From the NCBI GenBank assembly GCA_021018995.1, contig CM037585.1, forward strand, positions 129,700,791 to 129,764,790: a DNA stretch of 64,000 nt. Reading direction: 5' to 3'. Numbering within the stretch: position 1 is the first letter of the stretch; each line of letters starts with the position of its first letter. Source of the DNA: Chloranthus sessilifolius (taxonomy: Eukaryota > Streptophyta > Magnoliopsida > Chloranthales > Chloranthaceae). Shown here in pieces: positions 42,771-54,418 of the stretch. Position numbers and translations under genes: made by a program. The notes under the pieces are model-generated. The model ran no database searches, was not told the origin of the DNA, and saw nothing but the letters and a program-made list of their open reading frames with translations.

Positions 42771-43444
42771 AGTGCATGATTCAATCTTTCACTTGCTTTG
42801 GTGGTTCTATATATAACACGAACGGATTCTCTACCCATCGTTTAAACATTGAACGGATTCTATATTAATGATTTAAGATGCAGATAATTCATTTTATCAA
42901 AGTGATAAATCATTCAAAAATTAGAAAATCAACTTTTTTCAGAGATTTAAACCATCTACTCTAATATAAGTCATTGTCCGTAGTTTCTAATGGTCAATGT
43001 CAAAATTCAACAATCGTATGATTCACATCCACTAATAATTATGATTCTTTGGGTGACACATTCTCTAATGATGAATTACGGTGGCATAATTATATATAAT
43101 ATTTTAATAATATAAGATCATTTAAATATCATTTTAATAAATGTCGGTAACCACAAGGGGTTTGACGAACTGGCTTTAAGGGACCCAAAGAATTTATATC
43201 CCGTTTTCACCCGTCATGTACTAACTTGGGGACGCGTGCCCTAATTTATAAAATAGTCGGTGAGAAGCCATTATTCCTTATAAAATTAGCTTAAACAATT
43301 AATCATAGACTTAGTTTTGGTCACTTATCAGAGTAGTAATCAAGCCCTAAGATATGGGTTTTTGGTAATTTGTGAGACTTGTAATCAAGCTTACAGTTAG
43401 GAAGAGAAGATGATTTCTTTGGAGATTGCCAGGTTGTCATGTCC
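42771..43444. other. Intergenic with a decayed SINE
   Basis: Otherwise AT-rich and featureless; the SINE is listed next. Confidence 0.5.
43153..43283 (+). mobile_element. Decayed SINE, same family as 32506
   Basis: Shares CAAGGGGTTTG-like start, the TACTAACTTGGGG segment, a GCGTGCCC-like block and TAGTCGGTGAGAAGCC with the laccase-intron SINE in the same order. B box worn. Confidence 0.4.
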
Positions 43445-43735
43445 AAGGTGTCAAACTCGGTATCAGTATCGAGTATCGAGTATCGGTCTATTGAGGCTCG
43501 ATACAAGTCGACTAATACATATCGGGCGATACTGAGTTGAATTGGTATCTTTAAAATAAATAAATAAAAATTAAGAAAATGGAGGTATTGGCCGATACCC
43601 GATACGTATCGGCCGATATGGGCCCATATCGACCGATACCGATTTCCGAGTTGATACCTGATATGTATCGGCGCGATTTGTTGAAAAACCGATTCATATA
43701 AGTATCGGCCAATACTTAATACCATGGTCCCAACT
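43445..43735. repeat. CGATA-rich dispersed repeat, copy 4
   Basis: Starts CCAAGGTGTCAAACTCGGTA, ends AATACTTAATACCATGG. Internal CCGATACGTATCGGCCGATA motifs. Confidence 0.75.
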
Positions 43736-44025
43736 TTTATCATATTTATTGATAGAGTCTCACATTATCATATTTATTGATGCATAATCAGAGAATGGGA
43801 TCCTTAATTTAAAAAAAAACAGAAGTACATGCATTTTGTCTATTTTGAATGGGTGAAAATATTTTTTTAACTAAAAGCAAGTACATATTTGTTTTTAAAT
43901 GAGACTGATATGCTTCATCTGAGACCGATCGGCTGATCGGTCTCATAAAAATAAAACCTGACAAACAGATTAGTCTCACTTAAAAAAGATCGTGCACGTG
44001 TTTTAGTTAAAGGAAATTTCACCCA

Positions 44026-44026
<1 letters not shown>

Positions 44027-44086
<60 letters not shown>
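44027..44086 (+). repeat. (AT)n(AG)n microsatellite
   Basis: Directly before the TIR element at 44087. Confidence 0.95.
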
Positions 44087-44940
44087 GGAGGCTCAGGAGA
44101 ATGAATCCGAGCGTAGAGATATCTCTGCGTCTATTAATATAGATGCGACGAGTGTTGCATTATAATCATTTAGCTATATTTTAACTAGGATTACTTTTGT
44201 TTTAAAAAAAGTAGGTAATCTTTTTGAAATATCCTTTGCCTGACTACGTGGGTATCAAAACTCCACAAACCCACCTCTTTTTCATTAAAGGGGTGTTAGT
44301 GCTTCACTACCAGGGTGCCAGTGCTTCTCTCCCGGCGTGTCAGCGCTTCGCTATCGAGGTGCCAATACTTCTCTCCTGGAGTGCCAGCGCCTCAAAATTG
44401 GGGTGCCAACGCTTTGCTACTGTAGTGTCAGTACCTCGATATCGCGGTGTCAATGCTTTTCTCCCAGGGTGTCATTGCCTCGCTACCGGGGTACCAGCGC
44501 TTCGCTACCGAGGTGAAAAAAAGGGGTGCCAACGCCTCGCTATAGGGGGTACTAGCACTTCACTACCGGGGTGCAAAAAAATAATTGGGGTGTTAGCTCC
44601 TCGCTATCAAGGTGAAGCGCTTCTCTCTCCGAGGTGTCAGCGCTTCGCTACCGGGGTACTGGCGCTTCAATGCTGGGGCTCCAGATTTTTTAGTATAATA
44701 TACCTGAAAAAGTAAGTATGATACTTTCTTGAAAAAATTGAGAGAAGAAAGAAAAGAAAGAGACTTCTAAAAAAGTCAAGTATGACAGTTGAAAGAGAAT
44801 ATAACTTTTAAAATATTTTAAAAGTTTTAACCCTAATTAGTAAATTGGGCCCCATGCCACCCATCATTTCATAAAAAGGCGCTACATGTCGCACCCATAT
44901 CAATTGGCGCATTGATATCTCTACACCTGAGCGCATTTTT
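44087..44940. mobile_element. TIR element with central minisatellite, copy 1
   Basis: The left end has GCGTAGAGATATCTCTGCG. The right end, inverted, has TGTAGAGATATCAATGCGCC followed by AATTGATATGGGTGCGAC. The right arm extends about 240 bp inward (GCCCCATGCCACCC, TTTTAAAATATTTTAAAAG, GACTTCTAAAAAAGTC). The centre is a minisatellite. Related to 50045-51175. No transposase inside; (AT)n tracts flank both ends. Confidence 0.7.
44293..44690 (+). repeat. Minisatellite, 22-bp units
   Basis: Units begin GTGCCAGCGCTTCGCTAC with variants. Starts are at 44293, 44315, 44337, 44359, 44381, 44403, 44425, 44447, 44469, 44491 and 44513: eleven units, each exactly 22 bp after the last despite many substitutions. 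After A-rich interruptions similar units continue to about 44690. Confidence 0.95.
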
Positions 44941-44948
44941 CCCTCTGC

Positions 44949-44949
<1 letters not shown>

Positions 44950-45020
<71 letters not shown>
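44950..45020 (+). repeat. (AT)n microsatellite
   Basis: About 35 AT units between the TIR element and the next region. Confidence 0.95.
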
Positions 45021-45022
<2 letters not shown>

Positions 45023-45346
45023 ATATATCTAAAATGAGAATATAATTCTCAATATTTTTCACTGCAAGGTCCAATTTTCATATTCCCAATAATGCCCTTC
45101 ATATCATAGCCATATATAATTTTCCTTTCAATTTTGTCCCTCTAAAATCTTTTAAATGACAATAGTAGATGTGAATGCATTTATTATGATTTTCATACTC
45201 TCAATAATGCCCCTCATATCAATAGTCATATATGATTTTCCTTCCAATTTTGTCTCTCCAAAGACTTGACGCTGCTTGGTAGAAGAGAGAAACCTCATTC
45301 AATGTAGAAGTTAACACCATACACAATCGGATTTACCTAATGACAC

Positions 45347-45445
45347 GCCAATGCTCCTTATTCGTAGCTCTGACGCTTCTTCCACGATGCGCTGGTGCTC
45401 CCTATTGGTTTCGCCGGCGCTTTTTTTGAAAGCACAAGCACTCCT
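45347..45445 (+). repeat. Small 22-bp array left of the FAR1-like gene
   Basis: Related units (ATGCTCC, ACGCTTC, GTGCTCC, GCGCTTT, GCACTCC) start at 45351, 45373, 45395, 45417 and 45438. The motif resembles the minisatellite in 44293-44690. Confidence 0.7.
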
Positions 45446-45778
45446 TATTGGCATCCAATCTCACTAATGCGCGAAAACCAATAGCATATAATGATGGAGT
45501 ACAAACAGCTGCAGTAATAATGTTGGAAAAGATTATTTCATTAGAATTCCCAATCTTCAGCCCTCCTTTGGGGCAGGGCATAATAAATGAAAGCACATTT
45601 TATTTAATTTGGTTGCTATTTAAAAGGATTACCGTGCTCAGTTTGTTTCATCTTACGTCTTTCCTTAGCTTTTCGTCTCCTCTCCTCTCATCTGCCTCAC
45701 CCCATAAGACCGAAATGTAGCGCAACAGTTTATGGAGGAGCCACCGGCTGTTGCGCCAGTATTTCATCCGTTCCTACA

Positions 45779-46026
45779 ATGGTTGGGGTTATCGACACCC
45801 CCAACGACAACGAGCTGATTATCATCTCCATCCACAATGAGCATGTGGTCCCCCCGTCGAAGTCATCGTCATTTTGGATGGCGACAACCTTGTTATAGTG
45901 CCGAAGGAAGCCCCACCGGCTCAAGAGCCTCTTCTTCTCCCAACTCTAGAGCCGGTGCTGCATCTCCCGCCTCCACCACCGCATCTCCCAAACCCATCAC
46001 CACATGTTGCCAAGCCCGTGACGTGA
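45779..46026 (+). pseudogene. Pro-rich unknown ORF with one frameshift
   Basis: From the ATG at 45779 it reads MVGVIDTPNDNELIIIS and then shifts at a C run (about 45852), continuing VEVIVILDGDNLVIVPKEAP and a Pro-rich tail (LHLPPPPPHLPNPSPH) to TGA at 46024. The codon pattern and the recovery of a long frame suggest a former coding exon. No family recognised. It lies between the minisatellite element and the FAR1-like gene, on the opposite strand to the latter. Confidence 0.35.
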
Positions 46027-46276
46027 GTATTTTCGAAGACTGCTCAAGGTTTCCCATGGCTGCTCAACATATTTTTTGTAGACTTTTTTTGTCGACAATG
46101 TAAAGAAAGACAATGACAATGTAAATAATTTGTTTTGATTTGAGGTTGTAATGAATTCATTTTGTGACTTCAACTTCGAAATAACGCTGTGACAAATGTT
46201 TCCTCTCATTCAAAGAATGAACATATATCAAATTAAGAATGAATACGTATCAAATTAATCATCAACTAAGCGGCAT

Positions 46277-46440
46277 GAAGCGCTCGCGCTTCATAAAAAA
46301 AATGCCAACACATCTATAAAGAAGCGCCACGCCTCATATTAAATGCGTCATCGCTTCGAATACGAAACATCATCGCTTCATAAGGAAGCGTCGTCGCTTC
46401 TTCAATGAAGCGTCGTCGCTTCATATAAGAAGTGCCGCTG
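46277..46440. repeat. 22-bp array, GAAGCG/CGCTTC units, left flank of FAR1-like gene
   Basis: GAAGCG or variants start near 46277, 46300, 46321, 46342, 46364, 46385, 46407 and 46429 (mean about 21.7). Each unit pairs GAAGCG with an inverted CGCTTC, for example GAAGCGTCGTCGCTTC. Confidence 0.88.
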
Positions 46441-46787
46441 TAGGTCCAGATCCGGTGATTCTTCTCCTGGCTCTAGAGAACAAATAACGCTCTGACAAAT
46501 CATTTTGTAGCTTAAATAACGGTATGACAAATGAAGTCTCTCATTCAAAGAAAAAATGGAATCAATTATAATTGTAGACCAATCGTATAAAAAAAATGGA
46601 ATCGATCTTTCAAATTAAAAATGAATGCGTATATGAAAAAAAGAATTAACACTTAAAAGGATTACCATAATCCATTTAATTTCAAAATACAACTTAGATC
46701 GGATAGGCGCCCAGGCTTTTAAACGAAGTGTCGACAAGGCGCATGTGCATCATAAATGAAACGCCAACGTGATGTCATTTTGTAAAC

Positions 46788-46860
46788 GAGGCATCAACGC
46801 TTCCAAGCAGAAGCGCCAACGCTTCATATTCGAAGTGTCATCGCTTCCAAATTGAAGCAA
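46788..46860. repeat. 22-bp array next to the FAR1-like gene 3' end
   Basis: GAGGCA, GAAGCG, GAAGTG and GAAGCA start at 46788, 46810, 46832 and 46854, all 22 bp apart; again with inverted CGCTTC halves. Confidence 0.88.
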
Positions 46861-46869
46861 TTACATTTT

Positions 46870-49060
46870 TCATAAAATTGAGTCAATGTGACTATGTACT
46901 ACTTCACTTTCCATCATCCCATATTCTGTTTGGCTCTGTTCAATGCTAGCAGCCATTATCCTGACCCTCTTTACCAGATACGTTATGATTTTATGACCCA
47001 ACTCACCACAACCCCTACACTTTCTTCTATGCTTATTTGATTGTTCAATACTAACCTCAATTTCAGACTTCATTCTATCATTGTTGCTTCGCCTACCTTT
47101 GATGGTACATCGTATTGGATCTAGCACTGTAATGTTGACATGCTCTTATAATGATATTCCTTAGCTAGTCTTGGGGAGCCGTCCGGAGAGGCCGAGATGC
47201 TAGGGGCTCTTTCATTCTCCTCTTCCATTCTAATGGCCTCTATGCCTTCTAATAATTTCATCATCCCTCCCAACGTGTTATACACCAAGCGAAGCGACTG
47301 TATCTCCAACTGAATTCACTTGAGTCTGGCTTCTCTCACCATCCATATTTTCATCGTAGATACAGAATTGGAATCCTCTTTCTCACTAACCCCCAAACAT
47401 ATAGTACTATATATAACGTCTTTCGTCCATCGAAATAGAATGTACTTACATGAAATTTGATCTACCACTTTCTTGTTGTAAACATGAAAGATGTGAGAAC
47501 ACAAAAAATCCTTCGTCTCAAAGTGCTTGCAGTCACAAGTGGCCGAGGCATCTCCACATTCAAAACGAACCTTGAATGTTCAACCACTATCCTCCGTGTC
47601 ATCCCCACCACTTCTACGCACTTCATATACTTCAACTTCCTCGACTTCCTCTTTGGCTACCTTATGAGATTTAAAGGAGGCAAACTTTCAGAATTCAGTG
47701 TGGAATCTATCGAAAATAATTCTAGTATATACAGTAGCGGCATGCCTCTCGATTGAATTTTCGAACAAGAGATTCGGTGTCGTAGACATTGAGAAGAAAT
47801 CCTCTTTATTTTCTTTATCGCAATGAGAATAGATGACAAGATCGTATTGCTTGATAAATTTCGTCAAACCGATCTAGGCACTAACATAGCTATCGAAGAA
47901 GGAATTTATATATTCACCGCGTTGCGTAGTAGTCATGCCAGCGTAGAAGGTATCACTCAAGTAGCATGGAATCTATTTACTTCTAAGACCGTACATTTGT
48001 TTGAACCACACATTGTCTTGCAATTAAAACTCCTCGAGGAGTTTTGCCCATCTTCTTTCAAAATCATACACCATATAACTGAACTTGCACTGACTATACT
48101 TTCCGTCAAAATTCTCGAACCTTAGCTTCAGTTGACAGTGATGGTTCAGTTCATTTCTCCTAATGTGCCATATGCAGAGGCGATGGGTGATTTCTGGAAA
48201 GACTTTAGAAATGATTTTACTCATCTCATTGCATTGATCGGTGATAATTGCATTAGGTTGCTTGTCACCCATACACTTCAGCCACATTTTAAACAACCAA
48301 ATGAAAGTTTCTTCCGTCTCATCTGCGAGTAATGCAAAGCGTTGTCTGCCAATGATACCCGTAAATGAGGGAAAATGTAGCAATAATTTATTCGTTTTGT
48401 AAGTAGTGTCAAATACCACCACATCACTGAAATATTGATACGCAATCTGTGACCTGTGATCAATCCAAAATATACTTTGCATACGATATTCTTTGTCTAG
48501 TTTGACTTCAAAGAAGAAATCATCTTTTTTATTTTGCCTATCAATGAAGGTTTTGATGACAGTCATGGATATCAGATAGATGTTAGTCTCCTTTCTTATC
48601 TTCTTTAGGTAATCCCGAATTTGTTGAGGGTTTATCGTCACTCTAGCCTCTCCATCCAAACTCGACAAAATAATAGAAATCTTCGAATGATGAATGATTA
48701 TGCGGCTCTCTAAATTCTATTACCTCACAACTTTTGCTCGTAGATCCTAATCTTCAACCTTGTCTCACATCCGCATCTGTTGTCTCTTGAACACTTTATA
48801 TCTTTATACAATTTGCTCTTGTCTGACTGCTTAAAAACTTCGAACAAATATACATATTTTCTCTTTATAATTTCTCCCTTTGTCGATTTATAAGTGTTAT
48901 TTTTTCTAATATTGAAACTAACTTTCTTCGCGTATAAATTGTAAAAGTTATATGTCTCGTCTTTAGTTTGGAATTTCATGCCGATATGTGACTTCCATTC
49001 CTTGGGAGTATTCTCGGACCCTCTCTAACAATTCAATATTTCGATATCCCTATCACAATC
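46870..49060 (-). pseudogene. FAR1/FHY3-type MULE transposase, broken
   Basis: FAR1-related proteins derive from Mutator-like transposases. The order here is complete: PKEWKSHIGMKFQTKDETYNF (49010-48960) and CSRDNRCGCETRLKI start the FAR1 DNA-binding domain. An EPHNHSS motif follows near 48690. The MULE catalytic domain (48668-48024) has VVVFDTTYKTN, FPSFTGIIGRQRFALLADE, ITDQCNEM and HRLCIWHI. Then come LSDTFYAGMTTTQRGE, a SWIM zinc finger CDCKHFETKDFLCSH (about 47548-47504), and a C-terminal LDPIRCTIKGRRSNNDRMKS with a zinc-knuckle remnant CRGCGELGHK whose last Cys is Tyr. Frameshifts near 48700 and 47600 and stops at about 48026, 49030 and others break it. It is probably the transposase of the surrounding 22-bp-array element, judged from its position. 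Confidence 0.88.
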
Positions 49061-49209
49061 AAGTGAATCTCTTTTTAAAGAAATAATGTCAAGAGTGAGG
49101 TTTAAATCAATACCACCTAAATTAAATTCTCCAAACAAGTTCATTCCAATCCTTGCATTAGACGAAAATATCGATCAACAACCGGCAAATAAGGCAAAAC
49201 TTCACATAA

Positions 49210-49610
49210 GAAGCGATGACGCGTCGATTTTGAGGCATTACCACTTCACATAAGAAGCGATGGCGCAACTACTATGAGTCGCTATCGCTTCCATCACTTT
49301 TCATAAGAAGTGATGCGGGACTATGCTGAGCCCCAACTCTTCATAGAAGAAGCATCTGCATCGACGCCGATTTATACTATTTGAATCCTCCTTATACTGT
49401 AAATAACTTAACGAAGAGATTGAACAATAGCGGGCAAATACGGTAGAACTTCACATAAGACGCGATGGCGCGACTATTCTGAGGCACCATCTCTTTGAAT
49501 AAGAAGCGATAACGCGAATATTTAGAAGTGTCATCGCTTCCATCATTTCACATAAGAAGCGATTGCGGCGCTATGCTAAGCCCCAACTCTTCACATACGA
49601 AACGTATGGA
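49210..49610. repeat. 22-bp array, right flank of FAR1-like gene, with 249-bp duplication
   Basis: GAAGCG-type units start at 49210, 49232, 49254, 49276, then 49307, 49328, 49349, and again at 49459, 49481, 49503, 49525, then 49556, 49577, 49599. The second block repeats the first about 249 bp later. Inside blocks the pitch is 21 or 22. Confidence 0.9.
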
Positions 49611-50044
49611 TCGACGCCACTTTATATATTTTGAATGCTTAAAATTTTATGATATATACCCTGTAAATAAGTGAAAAAAGAGATATCATGTTAGTCTTAC
49701 CTCTGATATCACTGTTCTGCGCTTCTATCGACTCAAAGCTCTAAAGAGAGAGAGAGAGTTGTCTCAGCGATGGAGCGAGAGGAAATTTTTTTGAATTCAT
49801 TTACCGCCCTATTTGACTTGACATTCATTTTGCCTGGAAGGAGCTACCTACCTTTGTCAGGTGTAGCCGCCTATGCTATCTACCTCTCTACCTACCTCTA
49901 TCAGCAAGATCTCTTAGAGATCTCTGTTGTGGCTAACTCGGATTAGTGCAAAAGCACTTTTCACGTGTGCGCTTCTCATTGACCGAGCTCAAAAAAATCT
50001 TTACAGTTTGACGCATTTCTCCCTTTGATTATATATAGCAAAGG

Positions 50045-51175
50045 GGGAAATGCGTCCGTGCGTAGAGATATCTCTGCGCCAATTGATATGGGCGCGACAC
50101 GTAGCACATTTTTTATGAAGTGATGAGTGCCATGGGGCCCACTTTACTAACTAGGGTTAAATTCTTAAAATATTTTAAAAGTTATATTCATTTTCAACTG
50201 TCATTTTTGACTTTTTTAGAAGTTTTTTTTAAAGTCTCTTTCTTTTCTCTCTCTTCTCTTTTTCTAAGAAAATGTCAGACTTATTTTTTCAGGTATATTT
50301 TACTCAAAAAATATGAGCGCCTGGTGGCAAAGCGCTAGCATCTCGGTCGTGAAGTGCCGATACTCCGATAACGAGGCGTTGGTACCCCCACGACGAAGCA
50401 CTAGCACCCCGGCGTCGGGGTGCCAACGCCTCTATATCAACGTGCTGACGCTTCGCTAAAAAAAAATGGGGCATCAGCACATCGTTTTAAGGGCACTGGT
50501 GCCTCTATATCGAGGTGTCAGTGCTTTGATAATTTTTTTTTTAGCGAAACGCCGGTACCTCGATATAGAGGCGTCGACTTCTCTAAAACGATGGGCCGAC
50601 ACCCCTCTTTGGTTATTTTTTATTTTTTAAAATTAAAGCGACAATACCTCGATATAGAGGCGCTGACGCCCTAAAACAAGGCACCGACACCACATTTTTT
50701 TTTAGCGAAGCGCCGACACCTCGATATTGAGGTGTTAATGCCCTAAAAAGAGGCGCCGACACCCTGGCACCGAGGTGCTAGCGCTTTGTCGCTGGGTGCC
50801 CTCGCCTCACTATCGGGGTTTCGATGCCTCGTTTTCGGGGTGCCGACACTTCGCTGCCGAGGTGCTAGTGCTTCTCTATTGGGCGACCATATTTTTTGAG
50901 TAAAATATATCTGAAAAAGTAAGTCTGATACTTTCTTAGAAAAATAGAGAAAAGAGAAGAAAAATAGAGAGAAGAAAGAGAAAGAGAAAAGAGACTTTAG
51001 AAAAAAGTCAAGAATGGCGGCTGGAAGGCTATTTAATTTTTAAAATATTTTAAAAGTGTAATCCTAGTCAGTAAAGTGATTCTCATATCACCCATCACTT
51101 CACAAAAATGCGCTATGTGTCGCGCCCATATCACTAGGCACATAAATATCTCTACGTCTAGGTACATATCCCCCA
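50045..51175. mobile_element. TIR element with central minisatellite, copy 2
   Basis: The left arm starts GGGGGAAATGCGTCCG then TGCGTAGAGATATCTCTGCG. The right arm, inverted, has ACGTAGAGATATTTATGTGCC. The arms of about 270 bp also share the TTAAAATATTTTAAAAG core, a GACTT...AAGTC block, a CT/GA-rich block and an ACTCAAAAAATATG end. No ORF of note. It belongs with 44087-44940. Confidence 0.75.
50330..50870. repeat. Minisatellite in copy 2, 22-bp units in both orientations
   Basis: Inverted units start at 50330, 50352, 50374 and 50396, direct units at 50420 and 50442, then 50470, 50492 and 50514, 22 bp apart within each run. Unit motif AGCGCTAGCACC or its inverse. Confidence 0.85.
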
Positions 51176-51179
51176 AAAA

Positions 51180-53615
51180 TATAATTGTAGAAAATTTTCA
51201 CCTGATGCTGTGAAAAACTCCACCCATAATATACATGTATATATAAGATAATTTTTAAGATGTATAAATAATAATGACAGTTTAGAAGTGAGATAACTCT
51301 CACTCAAAATACAAAATTTAAGACTTTACCAATCTCTTACGGTAATAATCGTGACATAATAATAAAATCATATAACCATTAAATAATAAATCATGTTCAA
51401 AATATAATAGTCAATTTTAAAAGAAAATTTTTATAATAAATTGTGTTAAAATATAAATGGAGATTCCCACTTCATAATGATTTACAAATTTATTCTGTCA
51501 AAAATAAAATAAAATAGTTATATCGATATTTTCACTATTTAATATTAAAAGTTATATTAAAAAATTATGTCATCAATCATAGAATCTATCAAGGATATAG
51601 ACACGATAATATGTCATCAAAAAGTCTAAAAGACCAATGTTCATAAAGGACCCCAAAATGACTAAACTATTAATATCCACCATTGATAAAATAATTCGTA
51701 TTAGGGGTGTGAATGAATTGATTAGAGTATTTTATCATGTACAAATAATCCACTCTTTGGGTATAGATAATGCGCAACATCCAACAACACCTTTGGACAG
51801 AAATTGAGTGTATAACCTATCCTCTCCCCTAAGGCGCAGAAAAACATGCGAAGTCCTAATCTCTTATATCTCTTATTTGATCCCGATGATTCACTACTTT
51901 TGAGTAAGAGAATCATCATTCTCTCTCCTTTACACTTACGATTATTCTACTCACCCCATTAGCACGAAATTAATGAATCACCTTTGGACATAATCAATAA
52001 CTTCATGCAAATCAGTGTAGAAGGAGATCTGAATGAGATAAAATCTCAAGATTTAAGAAACAACAACCTCTATAAAATAGTCACCTTTGGGCATATCCAA
52101 TCGTACTTCAATTATAATATCTCAAATGATCACTTTAGAGGTCTTCTTTAACCCCATTGGAAAGACCTAAACCCGATATGTCTAGTCTCAAGAGTTTAAC
52201 CAACTCACCATAAAGTATATGTGTAAATGTAGATAGTCAAGAGTGCTACAAAATAATATTTTAAATAATGAGTGATGTCAAAATTAGCTATTAACACATA
52301 CACTTAAGCCAAAAGATCAAGCTCATGATCCAAAAAATACATGTAGCATTAATATACTAGATATATCATTGAGTCACAAAAAAAAGGTTATTCCATGATA
52401 TACAATCATTAACTATTGCCAATAATAAGTCCAATACATAAGCCTCAACGAATAGAACGAAATCAACTACTAATAGGTCAAAATCGGACTTTAAAAAAAA
52501 AAATGGGCCAATACACCCAAACCAAGGAAACTTTTTTAATGGAATTGAATTGGGTCCTATATGATTAGCCAAAGCTCCGATCCAATTTGAGCCTAAAGAC
52601 GGGTCAAAAAGACCAAAAAATATCAAGCTATTATAAACCCACAATGATAAGGTCCAAATCATTATAAACCCACAAACATTCTTTCTAATAATCAAGCTCA
52701 AAACAAGACTTGATCCATTAAGATAACTTACACCATTATAAGGCCTACAACCCATGGGCAGATTTGGGGGCCATAACAACTCAATGCCTATTTGAGATCT
52801 ATTAGCTAAAAGAATTGGGTGTACCGTCCACCAAGACTTCAGACACATCCTTGAAGATCTCTCAAAAAAATTACATAAGAAAATATTAATTTAAAATATT
52901 ATTCAATTTAGGCAAAAAGAAACTTATTTTTCCAAAATATAAACACTTGTATATAAGTAACATGAGATCCCCACCGGCATACCAACAAATATATATATGC
53001 ATTTAACATAGGATCCTAAGACCCTTGTCCATCTCCAAGAAAACTCCAAACAAGGAAAGAAAAATCCTTGAAGGACTCAGATTCCATATAAATATGATAG
53101 TTTCTAAAAATCCCCTTTTTAGTTATTTATGATTATTATTTTATTTTATTTTTCAAAAAAAAAAAAGACAATGGAATTCAAGCTTTTATCTATTACAAAA
53201 CAAGCCAAGAGCTACTATGTGAAAATGTTATTAAAAGTTTAAAACATAATGGATTCCCGAGATGGACTCAATGCACCAATAGCCCCATAAAATATATGAG
53301 ATGGACTCAATGCACCAACAGCCCCATAAAATATATCCAACATGCTTTTGCAAAATATGTAAAGCGGAGAACTTACTTTGTTGAAATGTATATCAACTTT
53401 TGAAAACTTAAAATAAAAGAATTGTTACTCTCTCTTTATGTTCAAGAACCACCAAACATCAACCATATTTGCTTGAATGGCTAGATTTATATTTTTTTCC
53501 TGAAACTCTCCTTATCGAGAAAAAGATAGAAGGAGAGATGCCCTATTCTTCAATGATTTAAGTAACGTATAAGGTACACTATTTTAATGCTTCGATCAAT
53601 CATGGGCCAATCCAG
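51180..53615. other. No gene; possible interior of a non-autonomous LTR element
   Basis: AT-rich. A primer-binding site and LTR lie at the right end, so part of this stretch would be the interior of a minus-strand element without coding capacity. A 39-bp segment (GATGGACTCAATGCACCAA ...) is duplicated at 53262 and 53301. A 160-codon minus-strand frame at 52366 has no domain. Confidence 0.5.
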
Positions 53616-53627
53616 GCTCTGATACTA
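53616..53627 (-). other. Primer-binding site of a copia-type element
   Basis: The minus strand reads TAGTATCAGAGC, one change from the tRNA-iMet complement, two bases after an LTR. Confidence 0.75.
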
Positions 53628-53629
53628 AT

Positions 53630-53855
53630 TGTTGGATCTAGCTATTGATCCAACCATCCAAAATAATTACTTTAGGGTCTAGGCATATGATCAATTAAAA
53701 TAATAAATCAAGTACCTTCTGCGAAGATCGTGACTGTTAATTCAAGTTGATGCTTCTTCTACGAAGAAAGATGAAGGTGGCTCTACTCGCCTCTCTTGCT
53801 ACACTCTCTTGATGGGAACATGTCAAAAAGCTTGTGTGTAGTGAGCGAGGGATGT

Positions 53856-53894
<39 letters not shown>

Positions 53895-54099
53895 GCATGC
53901 CCTGCCTAGAATACCGTTTATCAAGGTATTCTAGTAGGAATAAGAATCACATGTAATCAGGAAACTTTGAAGTTTCCTTCAGTTTCCAATAATACCCTTT
54001 ACTATTTCAAACAACTCTAATGAAGGGTGTTATAAAATCTTAGTGTGTGTGGGCCATACAAATTAAGAATTTTGAGTTTCCATAAAAAAAATTCCAACA
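53630..54099 (-). repeat. 5' LTR of a copia-type element
   Basis: Starts TGTTGGATC and ends ATTCCAACA (inverted TGTTGGA/TCCAACA ends). (AC)n(AT)n inside at 53858-53894. The matching 3' LTR was not found to the left, so the element is incomplete or outside recognition. Confidence 0.75.
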
Positions 54100-54418
54100 A
54101 AATCATCTTTTAAAGAGGTATATTTTTCCTATTTCAAAAAGCAGCCTCCCTTTTATCTTCTCTCAATCCTTCTCGCTCTCTCCACATTTCTTTGCAATAA
54201 TAAAGAGCAGTTGTGTCTCTTTTCTACTCTCCCAAAGAGCAATTCCAAACACAACCTAAAACATCTCCCCGCCAGAGTAGATGGAGTGGAGAGCTATGAT
54301 ATCAATCGCCATTATAGCTCCCCGTTGGAGCCAAATAGCTGCTCTTTAGCAAGGGATAGCTAACCCAAACGTAGATTGCAACTCTTTGGTATAAATGGAA
54401 AGGTGTTGGTGTTTATAA

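Noticed and set aside
44224-44715. 163-codon ORF
   Set aside because: It is the translation of the 22-bp minisatellite; units are not multiples of three and the protein has no fold signal.
52366-52848. 160-codon minus-strand ORF
   Set aside because: No recognisable motif; lies in the probable non-coding interior of an LTR element.
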